Assembly: GCF_022513565.1 (NCBI RefSeq)
Contig: NZ_JAKWBE010000009.1
Location: 186,001 to 250,000, forward strand
Length of the DNA: 64,000 nucleotides
Source: Streptomyces gilvus
Lineage (GTDB): Bacteria > Actinomycetota > Actinomycetes > Streptomycetales > Streptomycetaceae
Reading direction: 5' to 3'
Below, in pieces: positions 56,653 through 64,000 of the stretch; position 1 is the first letter of the stretch; each line of letters begins with the position of its first letter. The notes under the pieces were generated by a model. The model was given only the letters and a program-made list of their open reading frames with translations, ran no database searches and was not told the origin of the DNA. The position numbers were made by a program, and so were the translations under genes.

Positions 56653-57513
56653 GTGAGCGACATCGAGCGCGTCGGAGTGGTCGGCTGCGGCCAGATGGGA
56701 GCGGGCATCGCCGAGGTGTGCGCCCGGGCCGGACTGGATGTGAAGGTCGCCGAGACCACGGGTGAGGCCCTGGAGATCGGCCGGACCCGGCTGTTCAACT
56801 CCCTGTCCAAGGCGGCCGAGCGCGGCAAGATCACCGAGGAGGAGCTGGCGACGACCCAGGCGCGGCTCAGCTTCACCACCGACCTCGGCGAGCTTGCCGA
56901 CCGGGATCTGGTGATCGAGGCCGTCGTGGAGAACGAGCAGGTGAAGACGGAGATCTTCCAGGTGCTCGACCAGGTGATGACCCGGCCCGACGCGATTCTG
57001 GCCTCCAACACCTCCTCCATCCCGCTGGTGAAGCTGGCGGTCGCCACCTCGCGGCCGGACCAGATCGTCGGCATCCACTTCTTCAACCCCGCGCCGGTGC
57101 AGAAGCTCGTCGAGCTGATCCCGGCGCTCACCACGTCCGAGGGCACGCTCAGCCGCGCCCAGGCCTTCGCCGAGAAGGTCCTCGGCAAGCACGCGATCCG
57201 TGCCCAGGACCGTTCCGGTTTCGTGGTCAACGCGCTGCTCGTGCCGTATCTGCTCTCCGCGATCCGGATGTTCGAGTCGGGCATCGCGGGCCGCGAGGAC
57301 ATCGACAACGGCATGGAGATGGGCTGCGCCCACCCGATGGGCCCGCTGAAGCTGTCCGACCTGATCGGCCTGGACACCATCGTCTCCATCGCCAACTCGA
57401 TGTACGAGGAGTACAAGGAGCCGCTGTACGCCGCTCCCCCGCTGCTGCAGCGCATGGTCGACGCGGGCCGGCTCGGCCGCAAGACCGGCTCGGGGTTCTA
57501 CACCTACGGCTGA
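56653..57513 (+). CDS. 3-hydroxybutyryl-CoA dehydrogenase
   Basis: 286 residues from GTG 56653 (AAGGGG six bases upstream). Rossmann motif VGVVGCGQMGAGIAEV; ASNTSSIPLVKLA; catalytic His region GIHFFNPAPVQKLVELI; C-terminal domain AHPMGPLKLSDLIGLDT. It reduces acetoacetyl-CoA or oxidises 3-hydroxybutyryl-CoA, serving butyrate, PHB or ethylmalonyl-CoA metabolism. A UUCG-loop terminator follows, so it is probably monocistronic. Confidence 0.92.
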   Translation: MSDIERVGVVGCGQMGAGIAEVCARAGLDVKVAETTGEALEIGRTRLFNSLSKAAERGKITEEELATTQARLSFTTDLGELADRDLVIEAVVENEQVKTEIFQVLDQVMTRPDAILASNTSSIPLVKLAVATSRPDQIVGIHFFNPAPVQKLVELIPALTTSEGTLSRAQAFAEKVLGKHAIRAQDRSGFVVNALLVPYLLSAIRMFESGIAGREDIDNGMEMGCAHPMGPLKLSDLIGLDTIVSIANSMYEEYKEPLYAAPPLLQRMVDAGRLGRKTGSGFYTYG

Positions 57514-57575
57514 CGACCGCCCGCCCGGTGCACAGTGCCCGCTCCAGGGTGCTGCTCACACAGTGCGACGAACAG

Positions 57576-57605
57576 GGGCCCGGCACTCTTCGGAGTGCCG
57601 GGCCC
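57576..57605. terminator. terminator with TTCG tetraloop
   Basis: A perfect 13-bp stem GGGCCCGGCACTC closes on the extra-stable loop TTCG (57589-57592), 62 bases past the dehydrogenase stop. Confidence 0.85.
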
Positions 57606-57737
57606 ACGCCGTTCACACGCCGTGTGCGCCCCGGGCCCGCATATGCCGACCGCACACTCTCCCCACCTGCCCACCAGGCGAGTTGACTCGTCGTGCGCAT
57701 GCAACTGATGAGAGACGAGCAAGGAAAGGAGCGGTTC

Positions 57738-57995
57738 GTGACCGCCGACCCCGAGCATTTGGTCGTCCAGACAGAACTCGCAGAGTTACGACGCCGCCTC
57801 GACGTGGCGTACGCGCGTGTCGAGGGCGGACTGGCCCTGCTCACCCATCGCACCGAGGAGACCTCCAAGGAACTGGACGAGCTGAACACCCGGCTCGTCA
57901 CCCTGGAACACGCCCGCTGGCCGCTGCCCTCGATCGCGGCCGTCACGGCGGTGGGGGCCCTCGTCGTGGCGGTCTGGCAGGCACTGGGGCGCTGA
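57738..57995 (+). CDS. small coiled-coil membrane protein (85 aa)
   Basis: GTG 57738 (VTADPEHLVVQTELAELR) has a strong AAAGGAG six bases upstream; the GTG at 57693 lacks one. Residues 8-60 are heptad-like (LAELRRRLDVAYARVEGGLALL, EETSKELDELNTRLVTLEHA), followed by one C-terminal helix (LPSIAAVTAVGALVVAVWQAL). It is probably a tail-anchored membrane protein; function unknown. It ends 3 bases before the convergent Nudix stop. Confidence 0.72.
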   Translation: MTADPEHLVVQTELAELRRRLDVAYARVEGGLALLTHRTEETSKELDELNTRLVTLEHARWPLPSIAAVTAVGALVVAVWQALGR

Positions 57996-57998
57996 CCG

Positions 57999-58544
57999 TC
58001 AGCGCACGGTGTCCTGCCCGAGCCTGAGGTGGTGCAGGAGCAGTAACGCGGCCGCCATGTTGGCGGCCGGGACCTCACCGCGGGCGACCATGTCCGGCAC
58101 CACCTTCAGGGAGACCCACTCCCGGCGGTCCGACTCGAAGTCGTCCACCGGGTGTCCGATGTACTCGCCCTCGTCCGACCAGTAGATGTGGTGCCGGGCG
58201 TCGGTGAGTCCGTTGGACGGTTCCACGGTCATGAGGTGGCGCAGGGGTCCCGGCCGCCAGCCGGTCTCCTCCTCCAGTTCCCTGGCGGCCGCGCGGGCGA
58301 TGTCCTCTCCGTCCTCCACGACGCCCGCGGCGAGTTCCCAGCCCCAGCTGTCGGTGATGAAGCGATGGCGCCACAGCAGAAGGACCTCGTTGGCCTCGTT
58401 GACCACGGTCGCCACGGCCACCGGCCGCAGCCGTATCAGGAAGTGGTCGAGATGCCGGCCGTCCGGCAGCGCGACATCCGCGAGGTTGACGCTGAACCAG
58501 CGGTTTGAGTACACAGTTTGTTCGTTCTGTTTCGTCCACTGCAC
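57999..58544 (-). CDS. Nudix hydrolase (ADP-ribose pyrophosphatase-like)
   Basis: 181 residues, GTG start with GGAAGG about ten bases upstream. The Nudix box GVVEDGEDIARAAARELEEETGW is complete. The flanking strands (HFLIRLRPVAVATVVNEANEVLLLWRHRFI and the TVEPSNGLTDARHHIYW part) resemble ADP-ribose pyrophosphatases. It lies 74 bases downstream of the NsdA-like regulator on the same strand and may be its partner. Confidence 0.88.
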   Translation of the reverse strand: MQWTKQNEQTVYSNRWFSVNLADVALPDGRHLDHFLIRLRPVAVATVVNEANEVLLLWRHRFITDSWGWELAAGVVEDGEDIARAAARELEEETGWRPGPLRHLMTVEPSNGLTDARHHIYWSDEGEYIGHPVDDFESDRREWVSLKVVPDMVARGEVPAANMAAALLLLHHLRLGQDTVR

Positions 58545-58618
58545 GGTTCTGCCACCTTCCGTCGAGTAAGTGGCAATATCGCAGCAGGGACTGTGGGATG
58601 GCGGTGCTGGGAACCGGC

Positions 58619-59959
58619 CTAGAGCGGCACGCGCAGCGCACCGTCGATGAGTTCGGCGGCCTCGGCGGTGCCCGCGCATCCGCTGCGCACCAGGTGTTCG
58701 CGGACCGCCCGGAGTCTGTCGCGCAGCCGCTGCGACTCCATTCCGCGCGCCTGCTCGGCCATCTGCACGGCGGTGGCCACCGCCTTGTCGGCGTTGCCCC
58801 GGCGCAGTTCGATCGTGCTGAGCATGGCGAGCCGGTGCACCCGGCCGCGGTCGTGCGCCGGGTTGTCCACGGCGGCCGCCGCGTGCTCCCCCGCCGCCAC
58901 GAGTTCGCCGAGGCTGAGCAGCGCCTCCGCCACCTGGACGTTGACCAGCCCCGGCTGGACATAGCCGGTCTCGTCGGGCTCGTACCCCCGCCGGATGCGT
59001 TCGGCGGCCTGCTCCGCACGCCGGATACAGGACAGCGCGCTCGTACCGTCGCCGAGGTGCGCGTACGCCTTGGCCTGCATCGCGTACAGGTCGGAGGCGA
59101 GCGCCGGGGTGATGTGCTTGCCGGCGGCGCGCAGCGCGGCCTCCGCGAAGGCGACCGCCTGCCGGTACTCCCGCATGAACAGGGCCTGGTTGACCAGCAG
59201 CGCGATCACATAGGCGCCCAGTCCCCGGTCGCCGCTGGCCTTCGCCAGTCGCAGGGCCTGGTGGAAGTAGCGCTGGGCGAGCCCGTGCGCGTCCGAGTCG
59301 TACGCGCAGATGCCCGCGATCGCCACCAACCCGCCCGTGGCCCGGTGCAGTTGACGGCCCGTGGCGTCGGTGTAGCTGCCCCGCAGCAGCGGCGCGGCCT
59401 CGGCGTTCAGGAAGCCGACGATCCGGGTCCGGGTCGCGATGCCGCCCGCCTTGCGGTACATCTGCTCGTAGTGCGTGCGGGCGGCCCGCAGCATCTCCAG
59501 GTCGGCGGGAGTGACCCGGTGCCGCCCTCCCCGCGAGACGTCGACGTCCTCGGGCGGGTTCTCCCACTCCCACACGGGCATGACCGCGGGCGTGCCGGTC
59601 ACCGCGGGGGCGCCCAGGATGTGCGGGCGCTGCTGCTCGTCGCAACGCCACAGCGCGGTGGCCCGCTCGACGAAGCCGGACAGCGAGGTGGCGTGCGGGG
59701 TGGAGGGCTCACCGGGGACGCCGAGACCGATGTCGTCGAGGGTGACCGGGCGGTGCAGCCGCCCGGCGAGCACCTCACAGATCAGGTCGGGCACCTGTCC
59801 CCGGGGCCGCTGCCCCTTCAACCACCGGGCCACAGCCGTGTGTTCGTACCGCAGCGCGAGACCGCGCGCCCGCCCCGCCTGATTGACGTGTGCCGCCAGC
59901 CCCGCGTGCGAGATCCCCGCCTCGTCCAGGATCGCGTCGAGCAGAGTGTTGGGCTGCAT
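58619..59959 (-). CDS. NsdA-like TPR transcriptional regulator
   Basis: 446 residues, ATG with GGGGGG upstream. The N-terminal HTH-like segment (TLLDAILDEAGISHAGLAAHVNQAGRARGLALRYEHTAVARWLKGQRPRGQVPDLICEVLA, about 5-65) is XRE-type. The rest is helical TPR-like repeats (150-440) such as LAQRYFHQALRLAKASGD and QAVAFAEAALRAAGKHI. The layout matches NsdA, a Streptomyces repressor of development and antibiotic synthesis, though several paralogues exist and orthology is not shown. A 17-bp palindrome upstream may be its operator. Confidence 0.75.
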   Translation of the reverse strand: MQPNTLLDAILDEAGISHAGLAAHVNQAGRARGLALRYEHTAVARWLKGQRPRGQVPDLICEVLAGRLHRPVTLDDIGLGVPGEPSTPHATSLSGFVERATALWRCDEQQRPHILGAPAVTGTPAVMPVWEWENPPEDVDVSRGGRHRVTPADLEMLRAARTHYEQMYRKAGGIATRTRIVGFLNAEAAPLLRGSYTDATGRQLHRATGGLVAIAGICAYDSDAHGLAQRYFHQALRLAKASGDRGLGAYVIALLVNQALFMREYRQAVAFAEAALRAAGKHITPALASDLYAMQAKAYAHLGDGTSALSCIRRAEQAAERIRRGYEPDETGYVQPGLVNVQVAEALLSLGELVAAGEHAAAAVDNPAHDRGRVHRLAMLSTIELRRGNADKAVATAVQMAEQARGMESQRLRDRLRAVREHLVRSGCAGTAEAAELIDGALRVPL

Positions 59960-60005
59960 GGATGCCCCCCGGGAGCCTCGGTGCGGACAGAGTAGTGCGA
60001 ACGGC

Positions 60006-60022
60006 TTCACACGGGGTGTGAA
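60006..60022. promoter_or_regulatory. 17-bp palindrome upstream of the NsdA-like regulator
   Basis: TTCACACGGGGTGTGAA (7-bp arms, 3-bp centre) lies 47 bases before the start codon. On the minus strand TACTCT lies about 17 bp downstream of it and could be a -10, so the palindrome would cover the -35 region. The rest of 59960-60235 shows no gene. Confidence 0.5.
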
Positions 60023-60235
60023 CGGAGTACAGGAATCCGCAGCGTGCGCGCACTGTCGCGGAGAGTTTCCAGCCGGTTGACTGAATTGCCTCGCAAGAGG
60101 CCGGCCGGGCCGCCGGCTCCCCCTCGTACAGTGCGGCGGCCCGAATCCATGCCGTCCGCCCGGCTGCCTGCCCGACACTCCGTGGCGGGGCGGACGGCCT
60201 GCCGGCGGCACGCTGCGCTGCAAGACGCCGTTCAG

Positions 60236-61339
60236 CTACAGGTGGTTGGTCGGCTGCGGGTGCGTCGTGGCTGGTCGCGCCCGCGCGGCGGAGCCGCTGA
60301 TGTCATCGCCCCGCGCCCCTTTGGGGCGTAGAGGCTGACGATCGTTTGTCAGTACGAGAAGTGCCACGTCGTCCGTCGGTGTACCTGCCGTGTGCCGGAG
60401 CAACGCGGTGAAGACGGAGCCGAGGACCGCCTGCGGAGCAGCCGCATGGGTATCCCGTGCGCACTGGGCCAGGACCTCGCCCAACGGAAAGAACCGGCCG
60501 CGGCTGTCGCGGGCGTCCTCCGCGCCGTCCGTGTGGAGGAACAGGGTCTCGCCGGGCAGCAGGTGACCGCGGTGTTCCGTGTCCAGTTCGGGCGGAAGGG
60601 GGAAGGGCCCGAGCGGAGGGAGGGGGTCCGCGCGGGCCAGGGGCTCGACGCGGGTTCCACTCAGCCGATACGGCCACGGGTGACCGCAGTTGAGGACACG
60701 CAGCTCGCCGTCCTGCCGGATCTCCAGGAGCAGTACGGTGACGAACTCCTCGGCGACCGGATAGTCGGGCTCGGCCCCGGCCGAGGGGTGCTCGGCACGG
60801 GCGCGCTCTCTCAAGTGCCGTGCCAGCGCCCGCTCCAGTCTGCGCAGCACGCCCCCGAGCTCCGGCTCGTCGTGCACGGCCTCCCGGAAGCTGCCGAGGA
60901 CGGCGGCGGCCGTGGCGATGGCGCCGATACCGTGCCCGCGCACGTCGCCCATCACGACCCGGACGCCGTGCTCGGTGGCGATGACCTCGTACAGGTCACC
61001 GCCGATGGCCACGCCCCGGTCGGCGGAGAGCTGGGCGGCGGCCACGTTCAGCCCCTCCACCCGCGGTGGCAGCGGGCGCAGCAGCACGCTCTGGGCGGCG
61101 CCCGCGACCTTGCGCGCCTCCCTCAACTCGCGCAGCAGCGCGTGCCGTACATGGAGGACGAGCCCGGTGCCGACGGCGAAGAAGACGGCGCTGCCCACGA
61201 TGCGCGCGCCCAGCCCGTTCTGCTGGGCGACCGGGCAGGCCAGCTTGTAGGTGGCGGCCGCGCCGCCCCACGCCAGGGGCAGCCCCAACGCGAGCAAGCG
61301 CTTGCGGAAAAGGGAAGCCCCAGCCCTGATGCGAATCAT
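60236..61339 (-). CDS. SpoIIE-type PP2C phosphatase, membrane-anchored
   Basis: 367 residues from ATG 61339 (GGGGGG nine bases upstream). Two N-terminal helices (about 10-32 and 42-64) precede a PPM phosphatase domain: AIGGDLYEVI, VMGDVRGHGIGAIATAAAVL, LNCGHPWPYRL, LFLHTDGAEDARDSRGRFF, TDDVALLVL, with the metal-binding Asp residues. It likely dephosphorylates an anti-anti-sigma factor. The last 30 or so residues (RPKGARGDDISGSAARARPAT...) are encoded by a dispersed repeat and are not family sequence. Confidence 0.85.
   Translation of the reverse strand: MIRIRAGASLFRKRLLALGLPLAWGGAAATYKLACPVAQQNGLGARIVGSAVFFAVGTGLVLHVRHALLRELREARKVAGAAQSVLLRPLPPRVEGLNVAAAQLSADRGVAIGGDLYEVIATEHGVRVVMGDVRGHGIGAIATAAAVLGSFREAVHDEPELGGVLRRLERALARHLRERARAEHPSAGAEPDYPVAEEFVTVLLLEIRQDGELRVLNCGHPWPYRLSGTRVEPLARADPLPPLGPFPLPPELDTEHRGHLLPGETLFLHTDGAEDARDSRGRFFPLGEVLAQCARDTHAAAPQAVLGSVFTALLRHTAGTPTDDVALLVLTNDRQPLRPKGARGDDISGSAARARPATTHPQPTNHL
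60252..60330 (+). repeat. dispersed intergenic repeat, copy C, inside a coding 3' end
   Basis: Has GGCTGGTCGCGCCCGCGCGG, CCCCGCGCCCCTTTGGGGCG with a 6-bp terminal hairpin (60314-60328), homologous to copies at 27180 and 41775. Here it lies within the open frame of the SpoIIE-type gene and supplies its C-terminal codons. Confidence 0.75.
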
Positions 61340-61375
61340 GCCGATGGCCCCCCATACAGGCCCCGAAAGCACAGC

Positions 61376-61401
61376 CGGACCGGCCTCGAAAGGCCGGTCC
61401 G
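61376..61401. terminator. terminator downstream of pheT
   Basis: A perfect 11-bp stem CGGACCGGCCT with loop CGAA (61387-61390). It lies between the pheT stop (61557) and the SpoIIE-type start (61339) on the same strand, so it separates the two units. Confidence 0.75.
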
Positions 61402-61556
61402 ATTCTGTCGACCGCATGGCCCGCCAAGCCTGGATCACCCAGAACTATCACCCAAATGAGTGACTACCCGTCAGAGCCCCGCATTTATGCACGTAGGGGG
61501 CATATGCACCGGGAATACCAGGATCCGTGGCGGGCCATGGTGGCCGGCTGTGGTGG

Positions 61557-64000
61557 CTAGGCCCGCAGCACCGCCCCGGTCCGCTCACCCGCGAGCGCGA
61601 CAGCCGCGTCCCGAGCGGCGGTCGCCTCGTCGACGGTCAGGGTCCGGTCCGGCGCCCGGAACCGCAGCGCGTAGGCCAGGGACTTCCGGCCCTCGCCCAA
61701 CTGCTCCGCGTTCTCGTACACGTCGAACAGCCGGACAGCCTCCAGCAGCTCGCCCGCGCCGTCCCGCAGCGCGGCCTCCACCTCGGCGTGCGGCACGAAC
61801 TGGTCGACGACGAGGGCGACATCCTGCGTCGCCACCGGGAACGTGGAGATGCGCGGCGCGTGCGGCGTGTCGTTGCCGGCGGCCTCGACCGCGTCCAGGT
61901 CCAGTTCCATCGCACTGGTGCGGTCGGGCAGCCCCAGGGCCTTCACGACCCGCGGGTGCAGCTCGCCGGCGTGGCCCACGACCGTCTCCGTGCCGTCGGC
62001 GACCACCACCAGCTCGGCGGTCCGCCCCGGGTGCCACGGCCCGTACTGGCCCTTGCGTACGACCAGTTCGGCGCCGGCCTCGCGGGCCACGGCCCGAGCC
62101 GCCTCCACGGCGTCGGCCCAGTCCGCCGGCCGGCCCCTGCCCCACCAGCCGGCCTGCTCCCGCGCACCGGCGAGCACGGCGGCCACGTGCCGCGGCTGCA
62201 CCGGCAGAGCGGCGTTCAGCCCGGCGATCTCCTCGTCCGTGGGACGCCGGTCCACCGGCAGCGCGGCGGCCGGCTTCCACTCCTCACGCGGGTGGAACAC
62301 CAGCCCCGTCTCGAACAGGGCGAGGTCGTGCGAGCCCCGCCCGGCGTTGCGCCGCAGCGCGCCGAGCAGACCCGGCAGCAGCGACGTACGCAGCGCGGGC
62401 TCCTCGTCGCTGAGGGGGTTCGTCAGCTTCACCACGCGGCGGTTCGGGTCGTCCGCCTCCAGCAGCAGCTGGTCGAAGACCTGCTCACTGACGAAGGGGT
62501 AGTTCGGCGCCTCGACGTACCCGGCCCCGGCCAGCGCGCGGCCGACCCGGCGGTGCAACCGCTGGCGGTGGGTCAGACCGCGGCCCGAGGGGAGCTTGGG
62601 CAGCGTGGAGGGCAGGTTCTCGTAGCCCTCCAGACGGATGACCTCCTCCGCGAGGTCGTTCGCCTCGCCGAGGTCGGGCCGCCAGGACGGCACGGTGACG
62701 ATCAGCTCGTCCTGCCCGTACACGTCACAGCCGACCTCCTGCAGCCGCCGTACGACGGTCTCGCGGCCGTAGTCGACACCGGCCACCTTGTCGGGGTGGT
62801 CGGCGGGGACGGCGATGGTGTGCGGGGCGGACGGCGCGACGATCTCGGTGACGCCCGCCTCGGCGGTGCCGCCGGCGAGCAGCACCAGCAGGTCGACCGT
62901 GCGCTGCGCCGCGGCTGCTGAGGCCTGCGGGTCGACGCCCCGCTCGAAGCGGCGGGACGCCTCGGAGGACAGCTTGTGGCGACGGGCCGTCCGCGCGATG
63001 GACACCGCGTTGAAGTGAGCGGCCTCGATCACCACGTCGGTCGTCGCGTTCTCGAGGTCCTCGTGGTCGGCGATCTCGGTGTTCGCGCCGCCCATGACGC
63101 CCGCGAGGCCGATGGGCCCGCGGTCGTCGGTGATGACCAGGTCCTCGGCGTCCAGCGTGCGCTCCACGCCGTCCAGGGTGACGAGCTTCTCGCCCGCCTC
63201 CGCCCGGCGCACACCGATGGTGCCCTGGACCAGCCTGCGGTCGTAGGCGTGCAGGGGCTGGCCGAGTTCCATCATCACGTAGTTGGTGACGTCGACGGCG
63301 AGCGAGATCGGGCGCATGCCGACCTTCTGCAGCCGGCGCTGGAGCCAGATCGGCGAGCGGGCCTCGGGGCTGAGGCCGATCACCGTGCGGGCGGTGAAGC
63401 GGTCGCAGCCGACCGGGTCGGTGACCTGGACCGGGTAGCCGAAGGCGTTCGGGCCGGGCACGTCGATCAGGGCCGGGTCGCGCAGCGGCAGGCCGTAGGC
63501 GATGGCGGTCTCGCGGGCGACGCCGCGGATGGACAGACAGTCGCCGCGGTTGGCGGTGACGGCGATGTCCAGGACCTCGTCGACCAGCTCCAGTAGCTCG
63601 ACGGCGTCCTTGCCGACCTCGGTCTCCGGGGGCAGCACGATGATGCCGTGGCTGCCGTCGTCGCCCATGCCCAGCTCCTCGCCGGAGCAGATCATGCCGT
63701 GGGACGTCCTGCCGTAGGTCTTGCGGGCGGAGATCGAGAAGCCGCCGGGCAGGGTGGCGCCCGGGAGGACCACGACGACCTTGTCGCCGACGACGAAGTT
63801 CCGGGCGCCGCAGACGATCTCCTGCGGCTCACCCGTTCCGTTGGCCTGCCCGACGTCGACCGTGCAGAAGCGGATCGGCTTCTTGAAGCCCTCCAGCTCC
63901 TCGATGGTCAGCACCTGGCCCACGACGAGGGGGCCCTTGAGGTCGTGGCCGAGCTGCTCGACCGTCTCGACCTCCAGACCGGCCGAGATGAGCCTGGCCT
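61557..64000 (-). CDS. pheT: phenylalanyl-tRNA synthetase beta subunit (5' partial)
   Basis: 813 residues are visible; the frame is open to the window end (ARLISAGLEVETVEQLG...), so the true start, about 20-25 residues earlier, lies outside. Domains in order: EMAP-like tRNA-binding domain (PIRFCTVDVGQAN... TYGRTSHGMICSGEELGMG), B3/B4 editing domain (NRGDCLSIRGVARE), B5, catalytic-like B6-B7, and the C-terminal FDX-ACB domain (FPVATQDVALVVDQFVPHAEVEAAL, RTLTVDEATAARDAAVALAGE). With PheS, expected just upstream, it charges tRNA-Phe. Confidence 0.96.
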   Translation of the reverse strand, partial: ARLISAGLEVETVEQLGHDLKGPLVVGQVLTIEELEGFKKPIRFCTVDVGQANGTGEPQEIVCGARNFVVGDKVVVVLPGATLPGGFSISARKTYGRTSHGMICSGEELGMGDDGSHGIIVLPPETEVGKDAVELLELVDEVLDIAVTANRGDCLSIRGVARETAIAYGLPLRDPALIDVPGPNAFGYPVQVTDPVGCDRFTARTVIGLSPEARSPIWLQRRLQKVGMRPISLAVDVTNYVMMELGQPLHAYDRRLVQGTIGVRRAEAGEKLVTLDGVERTLDAEDLVITDDRGPIGLAGVMGGANTEIADHEDLENATTDVVIEAAHFNAVSIARTARRHKLSSEASRRFERGVDPQASAAAAQRTVDLLVLLAGGTAEAGVTEIVAPSAPHTIAVPADHPDKVAGVDYGRETVVRRLQEVGCDVYGQDELIVTVPSWRPDLGEANDLAEEVIRLEGYENLPSTLPKLPSGRGLTHRQRLHRRVGRALAGAGYVEAPNYPFVSEQVFDQLLLEADDPNRRVVKLTNPLSDEEPALRTSLLPGLLGALRRNAGRGSHDLALFETGLVFHPREEWKPAAALPVDRRPTDEEIAGLNAALPVQPRHVAAVLAGAREQAGWWGRGRPADWADAVEAARAVAREAGAELVVRKGQYGPWHPGRTAELVVVADGTETVVGHAGELHPRVVKALGLPDRTSAMELDLDAVEAAGNDTPHAPRISTFPVATQDVALVVDQFVPHAEVEAALRDGAGELLEAVRLFDVYENAEQLGEGRKSLAYALRFRAPDRTLTVDEATAARDAAVALAGERTGAVLRA

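Overview
The window is very GC-rich DNA with strong third-position GC bias, many GTG starts, and short 4-nt ATGA/GTGA overlaps inside operons. Gene content and order (tRNA Gly-Cys-Val cluster, cobalamin genes, metNIQ, argH, argCJBDR, pheT) point to the core region of a Streptomyces chromosome. I see no insertion sequence, integrase, CRISPR array or prophage. The window opens inside a CGNR zinc-finger gene and closes inside pheT, so both are partial.

Layout. 1-8.6 kb: small membrane proteins, a DsbA-like protein, a double GNAT, the pabB-pabC pair, five tRNA genes with a likely promoter and terminator, a zinc-ribbon protein, an APH-fold protein and a GC-rich nested repeat array. 8.8-11.5 kb: an anchored Ser/Thr kinase, a Nudix hydrolase and an rRNA/tRNA methyltransferase. 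11.6-19.1 kb: cobalamin genes (cobA/CysG-like, a 1507-aa BluB-CobT fusion with a long repeat-rich N-terminus, cobL). 19.1-22.9 kb: a GNAT and the methionine importer metNIQ, preceded by a short Cys-rich leader ORF. 23-29.3 kb: small membrane proteins, a GNAT, a sigma factor, glpQ and divergent plsC separated by a 7 x 16-bp repeat and a PHO-box-like element, and a TetR-MFS efflux pair. 29.4-34.5 kb: aldo/keto reductase, argH, an internally duplicated secreted protein, an FMN-binding protein and an L,D-transpeptidase-like protein.

34.4-41.8 kb is the most interesting block. A two-component system is divergent from a duplicated membrane flavocytochrome / FMN-binding-protein module that ends with apbE, the enzyme that attaches FMN covalently. 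Paired 11-bp direct repeats in both orientations lie between the two transcription units. The genes suggest an NAD(P)H-driven route carrying electrons through heme to flavinylated extracytoplasmic proteins.

41.9-46.7 kb holds argCJBDR, tightly overlapped and read in the order C-J-B-D-R. ARG-box-like palindromes precede argC and argH. 46.7-50.7 kb is a yfhO-gtrB-gtrA operon, which looks like a three-component extracytoplasmic glycosylation system. 50.9-64 kb: DUF6314, a histidine-phosphatase-fold protein lacking both catalytic histidines, a MocR regulator divergent from an EamA transporter, DUF1918, a Tat-exported glycoside hydrolase-like protein, 3-hydroxybutyryl-CoA dehydrogenase, a Nudix hydrolase, an NsdA-like TPR regulator, a SpoIIE-type phosphatase and pheT. 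A dispersed intergenic repeat occurs three times, each time against a gene 3' end with the same polarity.
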